Below are positions 24,821 through 34,623 of a stretch of 64,000 nt of DNA, one piece after another. Below the pieces are notes generated by a model. It did not search any database. It worked only from the letters and a program-made list of their open reading frames with translations, and was not told the DNA's origin. Source of the stretch: Burkholderia sp. WSM2232 (GTDB taxonomy: Bacteria; Pseudomonadota; Gammaproteobacteria; Burkholderiales; Burkholderiaceae); contig NZ_AWZV01000010.1 of assembly GCF_000472545.1 (NCBI RefSeq), positions 1 through 64,000 of the forward strand, written 5' to 3'. The position numbers and the translations under genes are program-made. Positions within the stretch are counted from its first letter, which is position 1. Every line of letters begins with the position of its first letter.

Positions 24821-25738
24821 TCACCTGTGCTCGTCGCGATCCCACGGCGGCACGCCGGCGAAAGCATCGACCAGGAAATCGATCATCACGCGAACTCGCG
24901 CGCTCACGTGCCGGCGGCTCGGGTACAGGGCGAGTATGTCGATCTCCGGCAGGTGGTAATCCGGCAATACGCGAACGAGTGTGCCGGCGCGCAGATCGCC
25001 GCCGATCAGAAAGGTCGGCTGCCAGATCACGCCTTGCCCGGCGAGCGCGGCTGCGCGTGCGGTATCGCCGTTATTCGTGTGCATCTGACAATCAACCTTC
25101 ACCGGGTGGGCTTTGCCACGGCCGTCGGTGAGTTGCCATTCATCGCCAGTCGCTGCATACGTGTATCCGATGCAGCGATGCCCGAGCAGGTCCGCGGGCG
25201 TTGCGGGCGCTCCGTAGCGAGCCAGATAAGCCGGTGACGCACAGAGCACGTTCTGCGACGTCGCCAGTTTGCGGGCCGCGTGGTTAGTCGAGCCGGCGCG
25301 GGAGATGCGAATGGCGATGTCATAGCCCTCGTCCACGATATCGACAACCCGGTCGATCAGCCCAACGTCGAGTTCGATGCCGGGATACTTTTGCATGAAC
25401 GCGGGCCATAGCGGCGCCAGATGCAGAATGCCAAAGCTCACCGGCACATTGATGCGCAGTCGTCCGCGCGGTTCCACCGAGGCGGAGGACACCAGCCCTT
25501 CAGTCTCCGCGACGTCGTCGAGAATCGACTTGCAGCGGGCGTAAAGCGTTTCGCCGCCTTCGGTGAGGGACAGCGTGCGCGAGGTGCGGTTAAGCAGGCG
25601 GGTGCCGAGGTGCGCTTCCAGTTCGTTCACATAGCGGGTTACGTTTGCCGGCGACGTGCCGAGCACGTCCGCCGCCCGCGCAAAGCCGCCGCGGGCGACC
25701 ACCGTCACGAAGACCTCGAAGGCGCGCAGGCGATCCAT
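24821..25738 (-). CDS. LysR-family transcriptional regulator
   Basis: 305 residues from ATG 25738 (GGGGAG four bases upstream); an ATG at 25750 is also in frame but has no ribosome site. Helix-turn-helix in residues 15-45 (GGFARAADVLGTSPANVTRY), then a CrgA-type effector domain (GRLRINVPVSFG). It is divergent from the SDR gene at 25871, 132 bp away, which is its likely target. The inducer is unknown. Confidence 0.9.
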   Translation of the reverse strand: MDRLRAFEVFVTVVARGGFARAADVLGTSPANVTRYVNELEAHLGTRLLNRTSRTLSLTEGGETLYARCKSILDDVAETEGLVSSASVEPRGRLRINVPVSFGILHLAPLWPAFMQKYPGIELDVGLIDRVVDIVDEGYDIAIRISRAGSTNHAARKLATSQNVLCASPAYLARYGAPATPADLLGHRCIGYTYAATGDEWQLTDGRGKAHPVKVDCQMHTNNGDTARAAALAGQGVIWQPTFLIGGDLRAGTLVRVLPDYHLPEIDILALYPSRRHVSARVRVMIDFLVDAFAGVPPWDRDEHR

Positions 25739-25870
25739 GTCACTCCCCATCGTTCACAAAAACTGACCGATGGGACCATGTTTTTGGCCTTTCTGCCATC
25801 GGGACTGAAGCCTATAGTGCTTGCACGGGCCAAGGCATCGGGCACTGGCCGAATGCATCAGGAGAGCAAC

Positions 25871-26635
25871 ATGCAACGTTTGACCGACAAAGTCGCTATC
25901 GTCACCGGCGCCAGTGCAGGAATTGGCCGCGCCACCGCAAAGCTGTTCGCCAGGGAGGGGGCCAAAGTGGTCGTGGCGGCGCGCCGCGCGGCGGAACTCG
26001 AAACGCTCGTCGCGGAGATCGCTGGCGAAGGCGGCGAGGCCGCATATCTGGCGGGCGACGTGCAATCGGAAGACTTCGCGAAGGCGCTGGTCGCGCTCGC
26101 GGTGAGCCGTTTCGGCCGTCTGGACATTGCCTTTAACAACGCTGGTATCCTCGGCGAAATGGGCCCAACTACCGGCATTTCGGAAGCGGGCTGGAACACT
26201 GCGCTTGCCACCAACCTGACGAGCGCCTTTCTCGGAGCGAAGCACCAGATTCCGGAGATGCTGAAGCAGGGCGGCGGATCGATCATCTTCACGTCCACGT
26301 TCGTCGGCTACTCGTTCGCCTTTCCGGGCACGGCGGCCTACGCCGCGAGCAAGGCCGGGCTGATCGGACTCACCCAGGCACTCGCCGCCGAGTACGGCGC
26401 GCAAGGCGTGCGCGTGAACGCGGTATTGCCGGGCGCTGTCGACACGGAGATGTACCGCGGCATGAACGACTCTGACGAATCTCAGACGTTCGTGACCGGC
26501 CTGCATGCGCTCAAGCGTGTTGCGAAACCGGAAGAGCTGGCGCGTTCGGTGCTGTATCTCGCGTCGGACGATTCGTCCTTCGTGACAGGGACGGCATCTC
26601 TCGTCGATGGCGGCATCTCCATCACACGTACGTGA
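25871..26635 (+). CDS. Short-chain dehydrogenase/reductase (SDR)
   Basis: 254 residues from ATG 25871 (AGGAGAG upstream). Classical SDR: cofactor motif TGASAGIG at residues 12-19, NNAG near 92, the catalytic Tyr and Lys in YAASKAG, and PGAVDTEM after the active site. The start region (VVVAARR) with Arg residues suggests NADP preference. It is divergent from a LysR gene and followed by a second SDR; the substrate is not evident. Confidence 0.92.
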   Translation: MQRLTDKVAIVTGASAGIGRATAKLFAREGAKVVVAARRAAELETLVAEIAGEGGEAAYLAGDVQSEDFAKALVALAVSRFGRLDIAFNNAGILGEMGPTTGISEAGWNTALATNLTSAFLGAKHQIPEMLKQGGGSIIFTSTFVGYSFAFPGTAAYAASKAGLIGLTQALAAEYGAQGVRVNAVLPGAVDTEMYRGMNDSDESQTFVTGLHALKRVAKPEELARSVLYLASDDSSFVTGTASLVDGGISITRT

Positions 26636-26705
26636 ACCTGCCGGCGGCATCTGACGTTGAAGACGCGATGCCGCCATTTTTTCCATTTCATTCAAGGAAC
26701 GACTC

Positions 26706-27497
26706 ATGGACCTGAATCTGACCGGCAAACTGGCATTGGTGAGTGGCAGCACAGCCGGCATTGGCTTCGCTATCGCCAGTACATTGGCCGAGGAGGGCGC
26801 GCGCGTGATCGTGAACGGGCGCTCGCAGTCATCTGTCGACGAGGTGGTGGCGCGCCTGAAAGAGAAGACCGGCAACGAAGTGCTTGGCTTTGCGGGCGAT
26901 CTGAGTGCGGCAGCCTCGGCCGAAGAACTCGTGCGGCGTTACCCCAATGTGGAAATTCTGGTCAACAACCTGGGCATTTTCGAGCCCAAGCCGTTCGAAG
27001 AGATCCCGGACGCAGACTGGCAGCGTTTTTTCGACGTCAACGTATTGAGCGGGGTACGCCTTGCCCGCCTCTTTCTGCCTGCGATGAGGCGTGCCGACTG
27101 GGGGCGCATTATTTTCATTTCGAGCGAAAGCGGAGTGCAGATCCCCGCCGAAATGATCCACTACGGAATGACCAAAACCGCGCAGCTTGCGGTCGCGCGG
27201 GGGCTCGCCGAAGCCGTTGCCGGTACTGGCATTACGGTCAATAGCATCCTGCCCGGACCGACGAAATCGCGCGGAGTGGGCGAATTCGTGGAGACGCTTG
27301 CGCGGGCCGACGGCAAATCGTTTGAAGCCTTCGAAAAGGAGTTCTTCGAGAAGGTCCGTCCCACCTCGCTCATCAAGCGGTTCACTTCGCCGCAGGAGAT
27401 TGCGTCCCTCGTCGCGTATATCGCCAGCCCGCTTTCGTCGGCGACGACGGGCGCTGCGTTGCGGGCCGATGGGGGCGTGGTGAAAAGCGCTTTTTAA
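26706..27497 (+). CDS. Short-chain dehydrogenase/reductase (SDR)
   Basis: 263 residues. Cofactor motif SGSTAGIG near residues 14-21 (Gly to Ser at the first position is common), NNLG near 89, SSES, then YGMTKTA with the catalytic Tyr/Lys. A longer loop after PGPTKSRGVGEF matches the 3-oxoacyl-ACP reductase-like subgroup. It lies 70 bp after the previous SDR on the same strand. It is not a recent copy, since the two proteins differ throughout. Confidence 0.9.
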   Translation: MDLNLTGKLALVSGSTAGIGFAIASTLAEEGARVIVNGRSQSSVDEVVARLKEKTGNEVLGFAGDLSAAASAEELVRRYPNVEILVNNLGIFEPKPFEEIPDADWQRFFDVNVLSGVRLARLFLPAMRRADWGRIIFISSESGVQIPAEMIHYGMTKTAQLAVARGLAEAVAGTGITVNSILPGPTKSRGVGEFVETLARADGKSFEAFEKEFFEKVRPTSLIKRFTSPQEIASLVAYIASPLSSATTGAALRADGGVVKSAF

Positions 27498-27547
27498 AGC
27501 GGGGTGGGCACGGGGCAGGCTTCGGCGAGGGCGGCAAGGCCCCGCGC

Positions 27548-28411
27548 CTAGCCTGCCAGCTGCTGCGCAAACTCACGGTACGAGTGCAGCGGGCGGCCGA
27601 GTATGCCGACCAGTCGCGCGGCATCGTCGGCTTGCGGCACCATGCCGTCGCTCACGTAGCGCTCGGCCATCAGGCGCATTTCGTAGGCCATCCACTTTGG
27701 CATGAAGCTCGCGAGGTTCTGCTCGAACCCGCTGGGATCGTCGCCGCCGTAGGCGACCGGGCGGCCCAGCACCTCCGACCAGATGGCGGCGAGCCCGGAG
27801 CCCGTCAACGTGTCCGGCCCGACGAGGTTGATGACGTCGACTGGCAGTGTGCCTGGGGCCGCGTCCCGGCGCAGCAGTTCGATGGCCGCGACTTCCGCGA
27901 TATCGCCGGTGTGGACCATCGCGAGTCCCTTGCTGCCAATGGGCATCGGGTAGACGCCGTGATCGACGATCACATCGCGAATCATGCTCTCATTGTCCAT
28001 GAAGTAGGCAGGGCGCAAGATCGCGGCGCTCACGCCCATCTCCCTGATCATTCGCTCGGCTCCGGACTTCACCGCAAAGTGCGGCACGTTCGCGAAGCGC
28101 TCGGCGTGCATGACCGACAGGTAGACCACCCGCTCGACGCCGGCCTCGCGAGCCACGTTCAGGCAAATGAGCGCCTGGGTGAATTCGTCGCCTGCCACGG
28201 CGTTGAGCAGGAACAGCGTGCGGACTCCGGCGAATGCCTTGCGCAGCGAGTCGATGTCGAGCATGTCGCCTTGCATGAGCGTCACGCTCGCGGGGAAGTC
28301 GGCCTTGGACGGATCGCGCACGAGCACGCGCACATCGGCGCCGCGCTGCACGAGTTGCTTGACGACCTGATGGCCGACTCGGCCAGTCGCGCCGGTAACG
28401 AGGATAGTCAT
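27548..28411 (-). CDS. NmrA-like NAD(P)-binding protein (atypical SDR)
   Basis: 287 residues from ATG 28411, with AGGAG 8 nt upstream; a GTG at 28420 overlaps that site. N-terminal ILVTGATGRVGHQVV is the NmrA-type GxxGxxG. It lacks the YxxxK active site of classical SDRs but has a FAVKSGAER segment. These proteins act as NAD(P)H quinone reductases or redox sensors. It is divergent from a LysR gene at 28516, about 105 bp away, its probable regulator. Confidence 0.88.
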   Translation of the reverse strand: MTILVTGATGRVGHQVVKQLVQRGADVRVLVRDPSKADFPASVTLMQGDMLDIDSLRKAFAGVRTLFLLNAVAGDEFTQALICLNVAREAGVERVVYLSVMHAERFANVPHFAVKSGAERMIREMGVSAAILRPAYFMDNESMIRDVIVDHGVYPMPIGSKGLAMVHTGDIAEVAAIELLRRDAAPGTLPVDVINLVGPDTLTGSGLAAIWSEVLGRPVAYGGDDPSGFEQNLASFMPKWMAYEMRLMAERYVSDGMVPQADDAARLVGILGRPLHSYREFAQQLAG

Positions 28412-28515
28412 GATGTTCACTCCTGAAAGTTCGGTTGGGGTGTCTCTAAGGTAAGTGATCCACCGACGGTCCGGAAGATGCTATAAAGAGACGGGGTATC
28501 TCACTGGTGGAACAC

Positions 28516-29487
28516 ATGGACCTTCTTGCGCTTGCCGATTTCAACCTGGTCGCCCGCTATGAAAGCCTCGGCGAGGCTGCGCGTGCAACGGGGCGTCCGA
28601 AGGCCACGCTGTCGCGCCGGGTCACGGAACTCGAAAGCAACCTGGGTTTGCGGCTCTTCGAACGTGGGCCGCGAGGATTGAAACTCACGCAGGAAGGGCG
28701 AGCCCTTTATGAGCGGACCGGGGCGCTTCTCAGCGAACTCACCGAGAGCGCCGCTGCGATTGCGTCGGGCGGCGAACAGCCGCGCGGCCGGCTGCGCATC
28801 AGCGCGCCGGCGCTTTTCTCACAGATTGCGATGGGCAAGCTGGTCGCCACCTTCGCGCTGAAGTATCCGGATGTGCGGCTCGAAGTCACGGCGGAAGATC
28901 GTCCCGTGGACATGGTCGAGGAAGGTTATGACCTCGTGATCCGCGTGAACCCCGACCCGGACGAGAACCTGATTGGCCGCGTGTTCATGCGCGACAGGCT
29001 CGTGGTGGTCGCGAGGCCCGACATGGCGAGGCCGAAGGGCAAGTCGAGTGTTCCTGTTGTCGTTCGTGCGGAGCATGAGCGGGTTGCCTCGTGGCAGGTC
29101 ACCGGACCCAGGGGCCAGGCGCGCATTGCGGTCACGCCCGTCGCTTGCCTGTCGTCGTTGATCATGGTGCGCGACACGGTGCGCCTTGGTGTGGGCGCCG
29201 CGCGCCTGCCGCTGTCGCTGGTGAGCCACGACATTGCAGCGGGCCGGCTTGCGCATTGGGGCGATGTGGACGGCCCGGACATTGCACTATGGGCGCTTTA
29301 TCCGTCGCGGCGCTTGCTGAGCGCTCGCGTTTCCGCGTTTCTCGATCACATCAAGGAAGCGTTCCCGTTGGGAAAACCAGAAGAACTGGCTGGCTTCATA
29401 GGATTGGAAGCAGGAGAGGCGGAAGCAAACGTGATGCGGTCCACTCGGCGAAATGCTGGTCGCCGTCGTGACCAGGCGCGTCTTTAA
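28516..29487 (+). CDS. LysR-family transcriptional regulator
   Basis: 323 residues from ATG 28516 (GGTGG upstream); GTG 28507 is an alternative. Helix-turn-helix in residues 14-44 (LGEAARATGRPKATLSRRV) and a CrgA-type effector domain (GRLRISAPALFSQ). The C-terminus has about 30 extra residues that end in a basic tail. It is divergent from the NmrA-like gene and convergent with the next LysR gene, 21 bp away. Confidence 0.9.
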   Translation: MDLLALADFNLVARYESLGEAARATGRPKATLSRRVTELESNLGLRLFERGPRGLKLTQEGRALYERTGALLSELTESAAAIASGGEQPRGRLRISAPALFSQIAMGKLVATFALKYPDVRLEVTAEDRPVDMVEEGYDLVIRVNPDPDENLIGRVFMRDRLVVVARPDMARPKGKSSVPVVVRAEHERVASWQVTGPRGQARIAVTPVACLSSLIMVRDTVRLGVGAARLPLSLVSHDIAAGRLAHWGDVDGPDIALWALYPSRRLLSARVSAFLDHIKEAFPLGKPEELAGFIGLEAGEAEANVMRSTRRNAGRRRDQARL

Positions 29488-29508
29488 TGCGGTTCGATCA
29501 GGACACTT

Positions 29509-30453
29509 TTACGCGCGGCTTACCGCTTGATCAACGTGGTGCGATCTTGCATCCGCGCCAAAGCGATCAACCACGAAGTCGATGAAGCTGCGCAGCTTGC
29601 TCGACATTTGCCGCTCGCGCAGATAGAGCAGACTCAACTGCCGCTCCGGTGCCACATAGCCAGGCAGTACTTCGGTCAAACGCTGCGCGCGCAGATCGTC
29701 GTCGACCAGTATTGCGGGCAGCATCGCGATACCAAGGCCTCGCAGCGCCGCCCGGCGCAGTGCCTCGGCGTTGTCGATTTTCAGGCGGCCGTTGACGGGT
29801 ACGCTCACTCGACCGTCCGGCCCGCGCAGCACCCATTCGGGCTGTGCCGTGTGCCATTCCGAACGCGGCGGATACGCATAGGTCAGGCACTGATGGGTCG
29901 AGAGTGCCTCGGGCGTCGACGGCGTGCCATGCGCTTGCAGATACGCGCGCGAAGCGCACAGCACGAGCCGATACGGCGTAAGCTGCCGTGCCACCAGGTC
30001 CGGGTTGCCCAACGCACCGATGCGAATCGCGGCCTCGAAGCCATCGTCGACCAGATCGGACAGCGCGTCTGTTGCAACGATATCGAGTTTGACCTCGGGA
30101 TACCGCTCGCAGTAGTCCCCGATTGCCGGGATCAGACATTCGTTGCTGAACACGACGGGCGCAGTGACGCGCAGGCGGCCACGAGGCGTCGCGAGATGAT
30201 CGAGCGCGAGCCGCTCCGAGTCGTCGATCAGTCCAAGTATGTCGACGCACCGTTCGTAGTAAGTCCGCCCGAATGCGCTCAACTGCTGCTTGCGCGTGGT
30301 GCGATGAATGAGCCGCGTGCCGAGCCGCGCTTCCAGTGCCTGCAGGTGATTACCGACCATCGTCGGCGATAGGTCGCAGGCTACCGCGGCCGCAGTGAGG
30401 CTGCCGGTTTCGACCACGCGCACGAACACGGTCATCGCTTTGAGAAGATCCAT
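29509..30453 (-). CDS. LysR-family transcriptional regulator
   Basis: 314 residues. Helix-turn-helix (TGSLTAAAVACDLSPTMVGN) in residues 17-45 and an effector domain starting GRLRVTAPVVFSNE. It is the third LysR gene in this 6-kb stretch and is divergent from the DUF1330 gene at 30741 with a 287-bp gap. The target is probably that gene or itself; no operator is obvious. Confidence 0.9.
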   Translation of the reverse strand: MDLLKAMTVFVRVVETGSLTAAAVACDLSPTMVGNHLQALEARLGTRLIHRTTRKQQLSAFGRTYYERCVDILGLIDDSERLALDHLATPRGRLRVTAPVVFSNECLIPAIGDYCERYPEVKLDIVATDALSDLVDDGFEAAIRIGALGNPDLVARQLTPYRLVLCASRAYLQAHGTPSTPEALSTHQCLTYAYPPRSEWHTAQPEWVLRGPDGRVSVPVNGRLKIDNAEALRRAALRGLGIAMLPAILVDDDLRAQRLTEVLPGYVAPERQLSLLYLRERQMSSKLRSFIDFVVDRFGADARSHHVDQAVSRA

Positions 30454-30740
30454 TACCCGATGATAGTGGGTTCTGCTGTCATTCGCAGTGCATTCGACAA
30501 GCCGGGGTTAAGCAATGCAGCCCGAAACGTGCGATGCGCGTGCCATCCCGGCGTGCATTGCGTCATTGCAGCCCGGACATCTTGCCCGGCACGCACCTTC
30601 AAAGCGGCCGCCCCTCGGGCGACAGGCGCGGCGGTGCTGCCGGGACTTGGCCTATCCGTCATCATGGGTGCGCGCACGAAGCCAGACCGGATTTCATGGC
30701 ATCATCACCCGACCTTCCCACCACTGCAGGAGCGTACGCC

Positions 30741-31028
30741 ATGGCAACTTACATTGTCTTCACGAAAGAAAGCACGCAGGATCAGGGTGAACTGGACATC
30801 TACCAGAGCAAGGTGGGTGAAACCTTCAAAGGTCATCCTGTGAAGATTCTCGCTGCATACGGACCGCAACAGGTGTTCGAGGGCGAAGCGCCAGAGGGCG
30901 TCGTGATCGTGGAGTTTCCGTCGACTGAGGCGGCGCGTGCGTGGTACGACGGCCCGGCGTATCAGGAAGTCGCGCAGCACCGGTTCAAGGGTGCGCGTTA
31001 TCGCGCCGTTCTTGTCGAAGGCGTGTGA
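30741..31028 (+). CDS. DUF1330 family protein
   Basis: 95 residues from ATG 30741 (CAGGAG upstream). DUF1330 pattern: an N-terminal beta strand (YIVFTKEST), then GVVIVEFPSTEAARAWYDGPAYQEV, a ferredoxin-like dimeric alpha/beta barrel. No catalytic role is established for the family. It has its own promoter region and is divergent from a LysR regulator. Confidence 0.85.
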   Translation: MATYIVFTKESTQDQGELDIYQSKVGETFKGHPVKILAAYGPQQVFEGEAPEGVVIVEFPSTEAARAWYDGPAYQEVAQHRFKGARYRAVLVEGV

Positions 31029-31222
31029 GAAAAGGCTTCGCGCGTCGAGTGCCAGAAGTCGGCGCGCAACTGGGCTATGTGTATCAGAGGTCGGTACACA
31101 TCGCATGGCAACCGCAGCGCCGCAATGCGAGTCCCGCCCGCACGCCTGAACGTGCGGACGGGACTTCAGGGCAAGCCGCGCGAGCGGGCACACGGCCCGG
31201 CTCAGCCACTCACCACGGCAGG

Positions 31223-32494
31223 TCAGCGCAGTGTCCGGAACGCGGCACGCACCTCGCTCGAAAAGAGCTGCGGTTCTTCCCACGCCGCAAAGTGTCCGCC
31301 CTTGTCGACCTCGTTGAAGTAAATAAGGTTGTGATACGCGCGCTCCGTCCAGCTGCGCGGAGCGCGATAGATCTCGCCGGGAAAGACGGTCACGGCGGCG
31401 GGCAGGGAAATGTCGACGGCGTTGAAATTGTTCGAGTGGTCCTCCCAATAGATCTGCGCAGCAGAGGTCGCGCTATCGGTCAGCCAGTAGAGCGAGATGT
31501 CGTCGAGCATTTCATCGCGCGTCAACGAGCGTTCCGGCACGCCGCCGCTATACGTCCATTGCGAGATTTTGTCGTACATCCAGGCGGCCTGTCCTACCGG
31601 TGAGTCCGCAAGCGCGTAGCCCACGGTTTGCGGTCGCGTCACCATCATTGCCGAATAGCCGCAATTGTCGCGATAAAACACATTGAGCGCGTCGTAGGCC
31701 GCCTTTTCCGACGCAGACAGATTCGCGGGTGCGGGCTCGCCCAGCAATAGCAGTTTCGCGAGGTCGGGCGGAACAGTCGCGGGCATGTTCACATGAATGC
31801 CGATTAGCCCCTTCACTTTCTGCATTGCCATGCGATGTGAGATCACCGATCCGCAATCGCCACCCTGCGAAACGAAGCGCGTATAGCCGAGCCGTGCCAT
31901 CAGTTCGCCCCACGCGCGTGCGATGTGGTCGGAGCCCCAGCCGGTGGCCTTCGGCTGCCCGGAGAAGCCGAATCCCGGCAGCGACGGAATGACGATGTGA
32001 AACGCGTCGTCGGCACTGCCGCCATGCGCGGTGGGATCGGTCAGCGGTGCAATTACCTTGATCAGTTCGAAAATGGAGCCTGGCCAGCCGTGCGTCATGA
32101 TCAACGGCAAAGCGTTCTTGTGCCGCGAGCGAACATGAATGAACTGAATGTCGAGCCCGTCGATTTCGGTCATGAACATCGGCAGCGCGTTGAGTTTCGC
32201 CTCGCCTTTGCGCCAGTCGTAGTCCGTAGCCCAGTACTGGATGAGCGACTGCATTCGCGCGAGTTGCACGCCTTGTGAATCATCGTTGACGGTTTCCTTG
32301 CCGGGCCAACGCGTGGCCGCAAGGCGCCGACGCAAATCGACTAGCGCGGCTTCCGGTACATTCGCTTTGAACGGACGGATCCGGTTGTCGCCGGACGCGG
32401 CGAAGACGGATCCCGGAATCAGACCGGCGGCAGCGACTGCGGCGGAAGCCGCAAGAAGATGACGCCGGCGAGGCGAAAACGGTGTTGAAGGCAT
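31223..32494 (-). CDS. Tat-exported epoxide hydrolase (EHN domain alpha/beta hydrolase)
   Basis: 423 residues. Tat signal: RRRHLLAASAAVAAAG near residues 9-24. The EHN domain follows (about 38-145; IRPFKANVPEAAL), then an alpha/beta hydrolase fold with the oxyanion motif HGWPGS, nucleophile Asp in SQGGDCGS and catalytic His in KGGHFAAWEEP. The usual motif is GGDWG; Cys replaces Trp here, which could change the pocket. It likely opens epoxides in the periplasm. Two small secreted proteins are encoded just upstream on the same strand. Confidence 0.9.
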   Translation of the reverse strand: MPSTPFSPRRRHLLAASAAVAAAGLIPGSVFAASGDNRIRPFKANVPEAALVDLRRRLAATRWPGKETVNDDSQGVQLARMQSLIQYWATDYDWRKGEAKLNALPMFMTEIDGLDIQFIHVRSRHKNALPLIMTHGWPGSIFELIKVIAPLTDPTAHGGSADDAFHIVIPSLPGFGFSGQPKATGWGSDHIARAWGELMARLGYTRFVSQGGDCGSVISHRMAMQKVKGLIGIHVNMPATVPPDLAKLLLLGEPAPANLSASEKAAYDALNVFYRDNCGYSAMMVTRPQTVGYALADSPVGQAAWMYDKISQWTYSGGVPERSLTRDEMLDDISLYWLTDSATSAAQIYWEDHSNNFNAVDISLPAAVTVFPGEIYRAPRSWTERAYHNLIYFNEVDKGGHFAAWEEPQLFSSEVRAAFRTLR

Positions 32495-32568
32495 GTTTAT
32501 TGTCCTTGCACTGGAAAAGACCGGCGCGCGATATCAACGCGCCGGCGCGTGTGCGAAAAGTGCACTTA

Positions 32569-32856
32569 TCAGTGGTGCGAGTAGGGCGTGGGCGAAGCTG
32601 CGTGCGCGATGCGAGCACCGGCTTGCGAAGTAGAGTCGGGCATGCCGCCATACGCTTGCGTCACGTCGTCCGCACTCGCCATGGCGATGGCTGAATCGGC
32701 CTGCACGGTCAGGGCGCTCTGGCCGCGTTGCGAAGCCGGCGCACCGACGAGCGGGTCGTAATGAGGCGCGGGGCCGTAGCCGCTGCTCGCGAAAACGGGA
32801 GAAACGAAGGCGGCGCCGGCGGCCACCACTGCGGCAACAAAGAGATGCTTGATCAT
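32569..32856 (-). CDS. Small secreted protein, unknown function
   Basis: 95 residues from ATG 32856, with GGAGG 5 nt upstream. Signal peptide of about 23 residues (MIKHLFVAAVVAAGAAFVSPVFA). The mature part is small and Ala/Ser/Gln-rich (PASQRGQSALTVQ) without Cys. This style is common among Burkholderia periplasmic proteins near DUF4148 genes, such as the next one. No activity is predictable. Confidence 0.8.
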   Translation of the reverse strand: MIKHLFVAAVVAAGAAFVSPVFASSGYGPAPHYDPLVGAPASQRGQSALTVQADSAIAMASADDVTQAYGGMPDSTSQAGARIAHAASPTPYSHH

Positions 32857-32959
32857 GACAACCTCCAGATGTTGATTTGGCAAAAGCTGTTCGCTATTGC
32901 ATGGTTTGGGTGGCTCGTGGACGACGTCGCGCGAGCCTAATGCCAGGTGAAGTCGTGGG

Positions 32960-33205
32960 TTAGCTGCCTTGGTAGAACTTGTTGATTGCGGCGAGCTGGC
33001 CATCTTTCTCTGCGCGCACCAGTTCCTGGCGAACCTCGGCGCGGGTCTTCGCGTGCGGCGCGTTGGCTGCGGGCGTCCATTGCACGGTGTGTGTTGCGTC
33101 GTAGGTCTGCGTGTGCTTATCAGCCGAATTGGCCGGAGTGGCCGCGTAAGCGGAAGCAGTCAAAGCGCATGCAGCAAAGGTCAGGGCGATGGTCGATACT
33201 TTCAT
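32960..33205 (-). CDS. DUF4148-type small periplasmic protein
   Basis: 81 residues from ATG 33205 (GGAG upstream). Signal peptide about 21 residues (ALTASAYA), then a short mature part with the KTRAEVRQELVRAEKDGQL helix that defines DUF4148. Such genes are abundant and often redundant in Burkholderiaceae. It is separated from the previous small gene by 103 bp on the same strand. Confidence 0.85.
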   Translation of the reverse strand: MKVSTIALTFAACALTASAYAATPANSADKHTQTYDATHTVQWTPAANAPHAKTRAEVRQELVRAEKDGQLAAINKFYQGS

Positions 33206-33732
33206 GTCGTTCTCCAGAAGCGGGTCGGGTTGGATGCATCCGAGCGCGGCGGTCCGTGCGGTGCGCAGAACGTCGCTGTCTGCGTGAATGCGTGGATTGA
33301 ATCGCGTCGTTGGATGCATTAAACCGGGACGACGTATCTGGCTTGTGTCGTGGGCGTGGCTTATTGCAACGCTCTGTATCGGCTAAAGCGGCATACACAA
33401 TGAGAAACAAATCTGCCGTTAAGGCGGTGAATTCGCGACCCCACGCGAGACGTGAAGCCCGCATTCGGCGCTGCAAGCAGGAGCCATCGAGACGCGGCGA
33501 CTGGCGCTGCTTTGTATCGAAACGTATCTGGAAGGGGAGCCGATACATAATGTTGCTTCGGCAGGCGCTCCCGACATAAAGCAGATACGTCCAGGGCGTT
33601 TAATAACTTTCCGCGAGTCGAATCGGCGTTGCCGCGAAAGAGCGCAAGTCCTGTCCTTGTGTGACGTGAATGATGCGGGCCTTCGACTGCGCGTTCTTCT
33701 TTCCAAGCTCTCTAGATAAAAGGAAATGAGCC
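33206..33732. other. Intergenic region, no gene seen
   Basis: About 530 bp between divergent genes. Short ORFs occur on both strands but none has family features. The sequence holds the promoter of the DUF4148 gene and that of the cytochrome P460-like gene, with AAGGAAATG just upstream of the latter. No FNR box is visible. Confidence 0.4.
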
Positions 33733-34308
33733 ATGTCAGAACAGAACAACATGCGGCCCCGCCGTCTACCGCGCACGGCCGTGCACAGGGCAGACAGGCG
33801 TAAGCGATCAGTTGGGATTGCGAATGTTGTGTTGAACGTGGCGCTGTTGCTGAGTGCGTCGGGGCACGCGCTCGCCGAGCCCGGCAAAGGGCCTGTCTCG
33901 CCGATCTACGGGGTGGCGATTCCCGAGGGCTACCGCCAATGGCAAATGATCGCCCCGGCAGAAGAAGCGGCGCCGCTCGACGAATTGCGCGTCGTGCTCG
34001 GCAATCCCGCAGCGATGAAGGCAATCGAGAATTCGACGCTTCCTTATCCTGACGGGACGATCCTGGTGAAACTCGCGTACAAGCGCATGCAGTCGCCCGA
34101 ATTCCCATCGGCTACGGTGCCCGGCGCACCCACGACGGTACAGGTGATGGTGAAAGATTCGCGGCGCTATGCATCCACCGGCGGCTGGGGTTTCGGGCGC
34201 TTCATCAACGGCCAGCCGGTGGACGCCGCGCAACATGAGACATGTTTCGCCTGTCATGCGGCACGTGTGAAGGATCGCGACTATGTCTTCACGCGCTTTG
34301 CGCCGTGA
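33733..34308 (+). CDS. Cytochrome P460 family protein
   Basis: 191 residues with a basic N-terminus, a signal peptide ending near residue 49 (GHALA-EPG), the P460 fold (YGVAIPEGYRQWQMIAP), and one CFACH haem c site near the C-terminus. P460 cytochromes crosslink haem to a Lys and oxidise hydroxylamine, but many relatives lack the crosslink and their role is unclear. The long N-terminus makes a later start possible. It is placed alone between unrelated genes. Confidence 0.85.
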   Translation: MSEQNNMRPRRLPRTAVHRADRRKRSVGIANVVLNVALLLSASGHALAEPGKGPVSPIYGVAIPEGYRQWQMIAPAEEAAPLDELRVVLGNPAAMKAIENSTLPYPDGTILVKLAYKRMQSPEFPSATVPGAPTTVQVMVKDSRRYASTGGWGFGRFINGQPVDAAQHETCFACHAARVKDRDYVFTRFAP

Positions 34309-34623
34309 ACCGCCGGGGGAGAGGATTGCCTCGCGGGGTCTTGGCGTACTGTGGATCGGGCGTACTGAAGCTCGGGCGTAATGGGTGGTGGCGCCTTCGG
34401 AACCGACGGCAGGGCGTCAACGCACCAATCGGCAAGCCGTTGTCGAAGCGATGACCATTCCAGCACACCGCCCGCCCCCCTTTGCTTAGTCCCCGCCACA
34501 GCCAGACCCAAAACCCTTCTTAGCTTATTACGTGCCTCGCACTTAACGACGCACAAATAGTCAGTTCAGCTTTTCGGTCTGCGCTGTTTGAATAAGACCT
34601 CAACCATGTCTGGGAGAGAGTCG
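34309..34623. other. Intergenic region upstream of the TauD-like gene, no gene seen
   Basis: About 315 bp. It holds the presumed promoter of the organosulfur cluster. An AT-rich segment near 34520-34560 could contain it. No regulator site (CysB, SfnR type) was recognised. Confidence 0.35.
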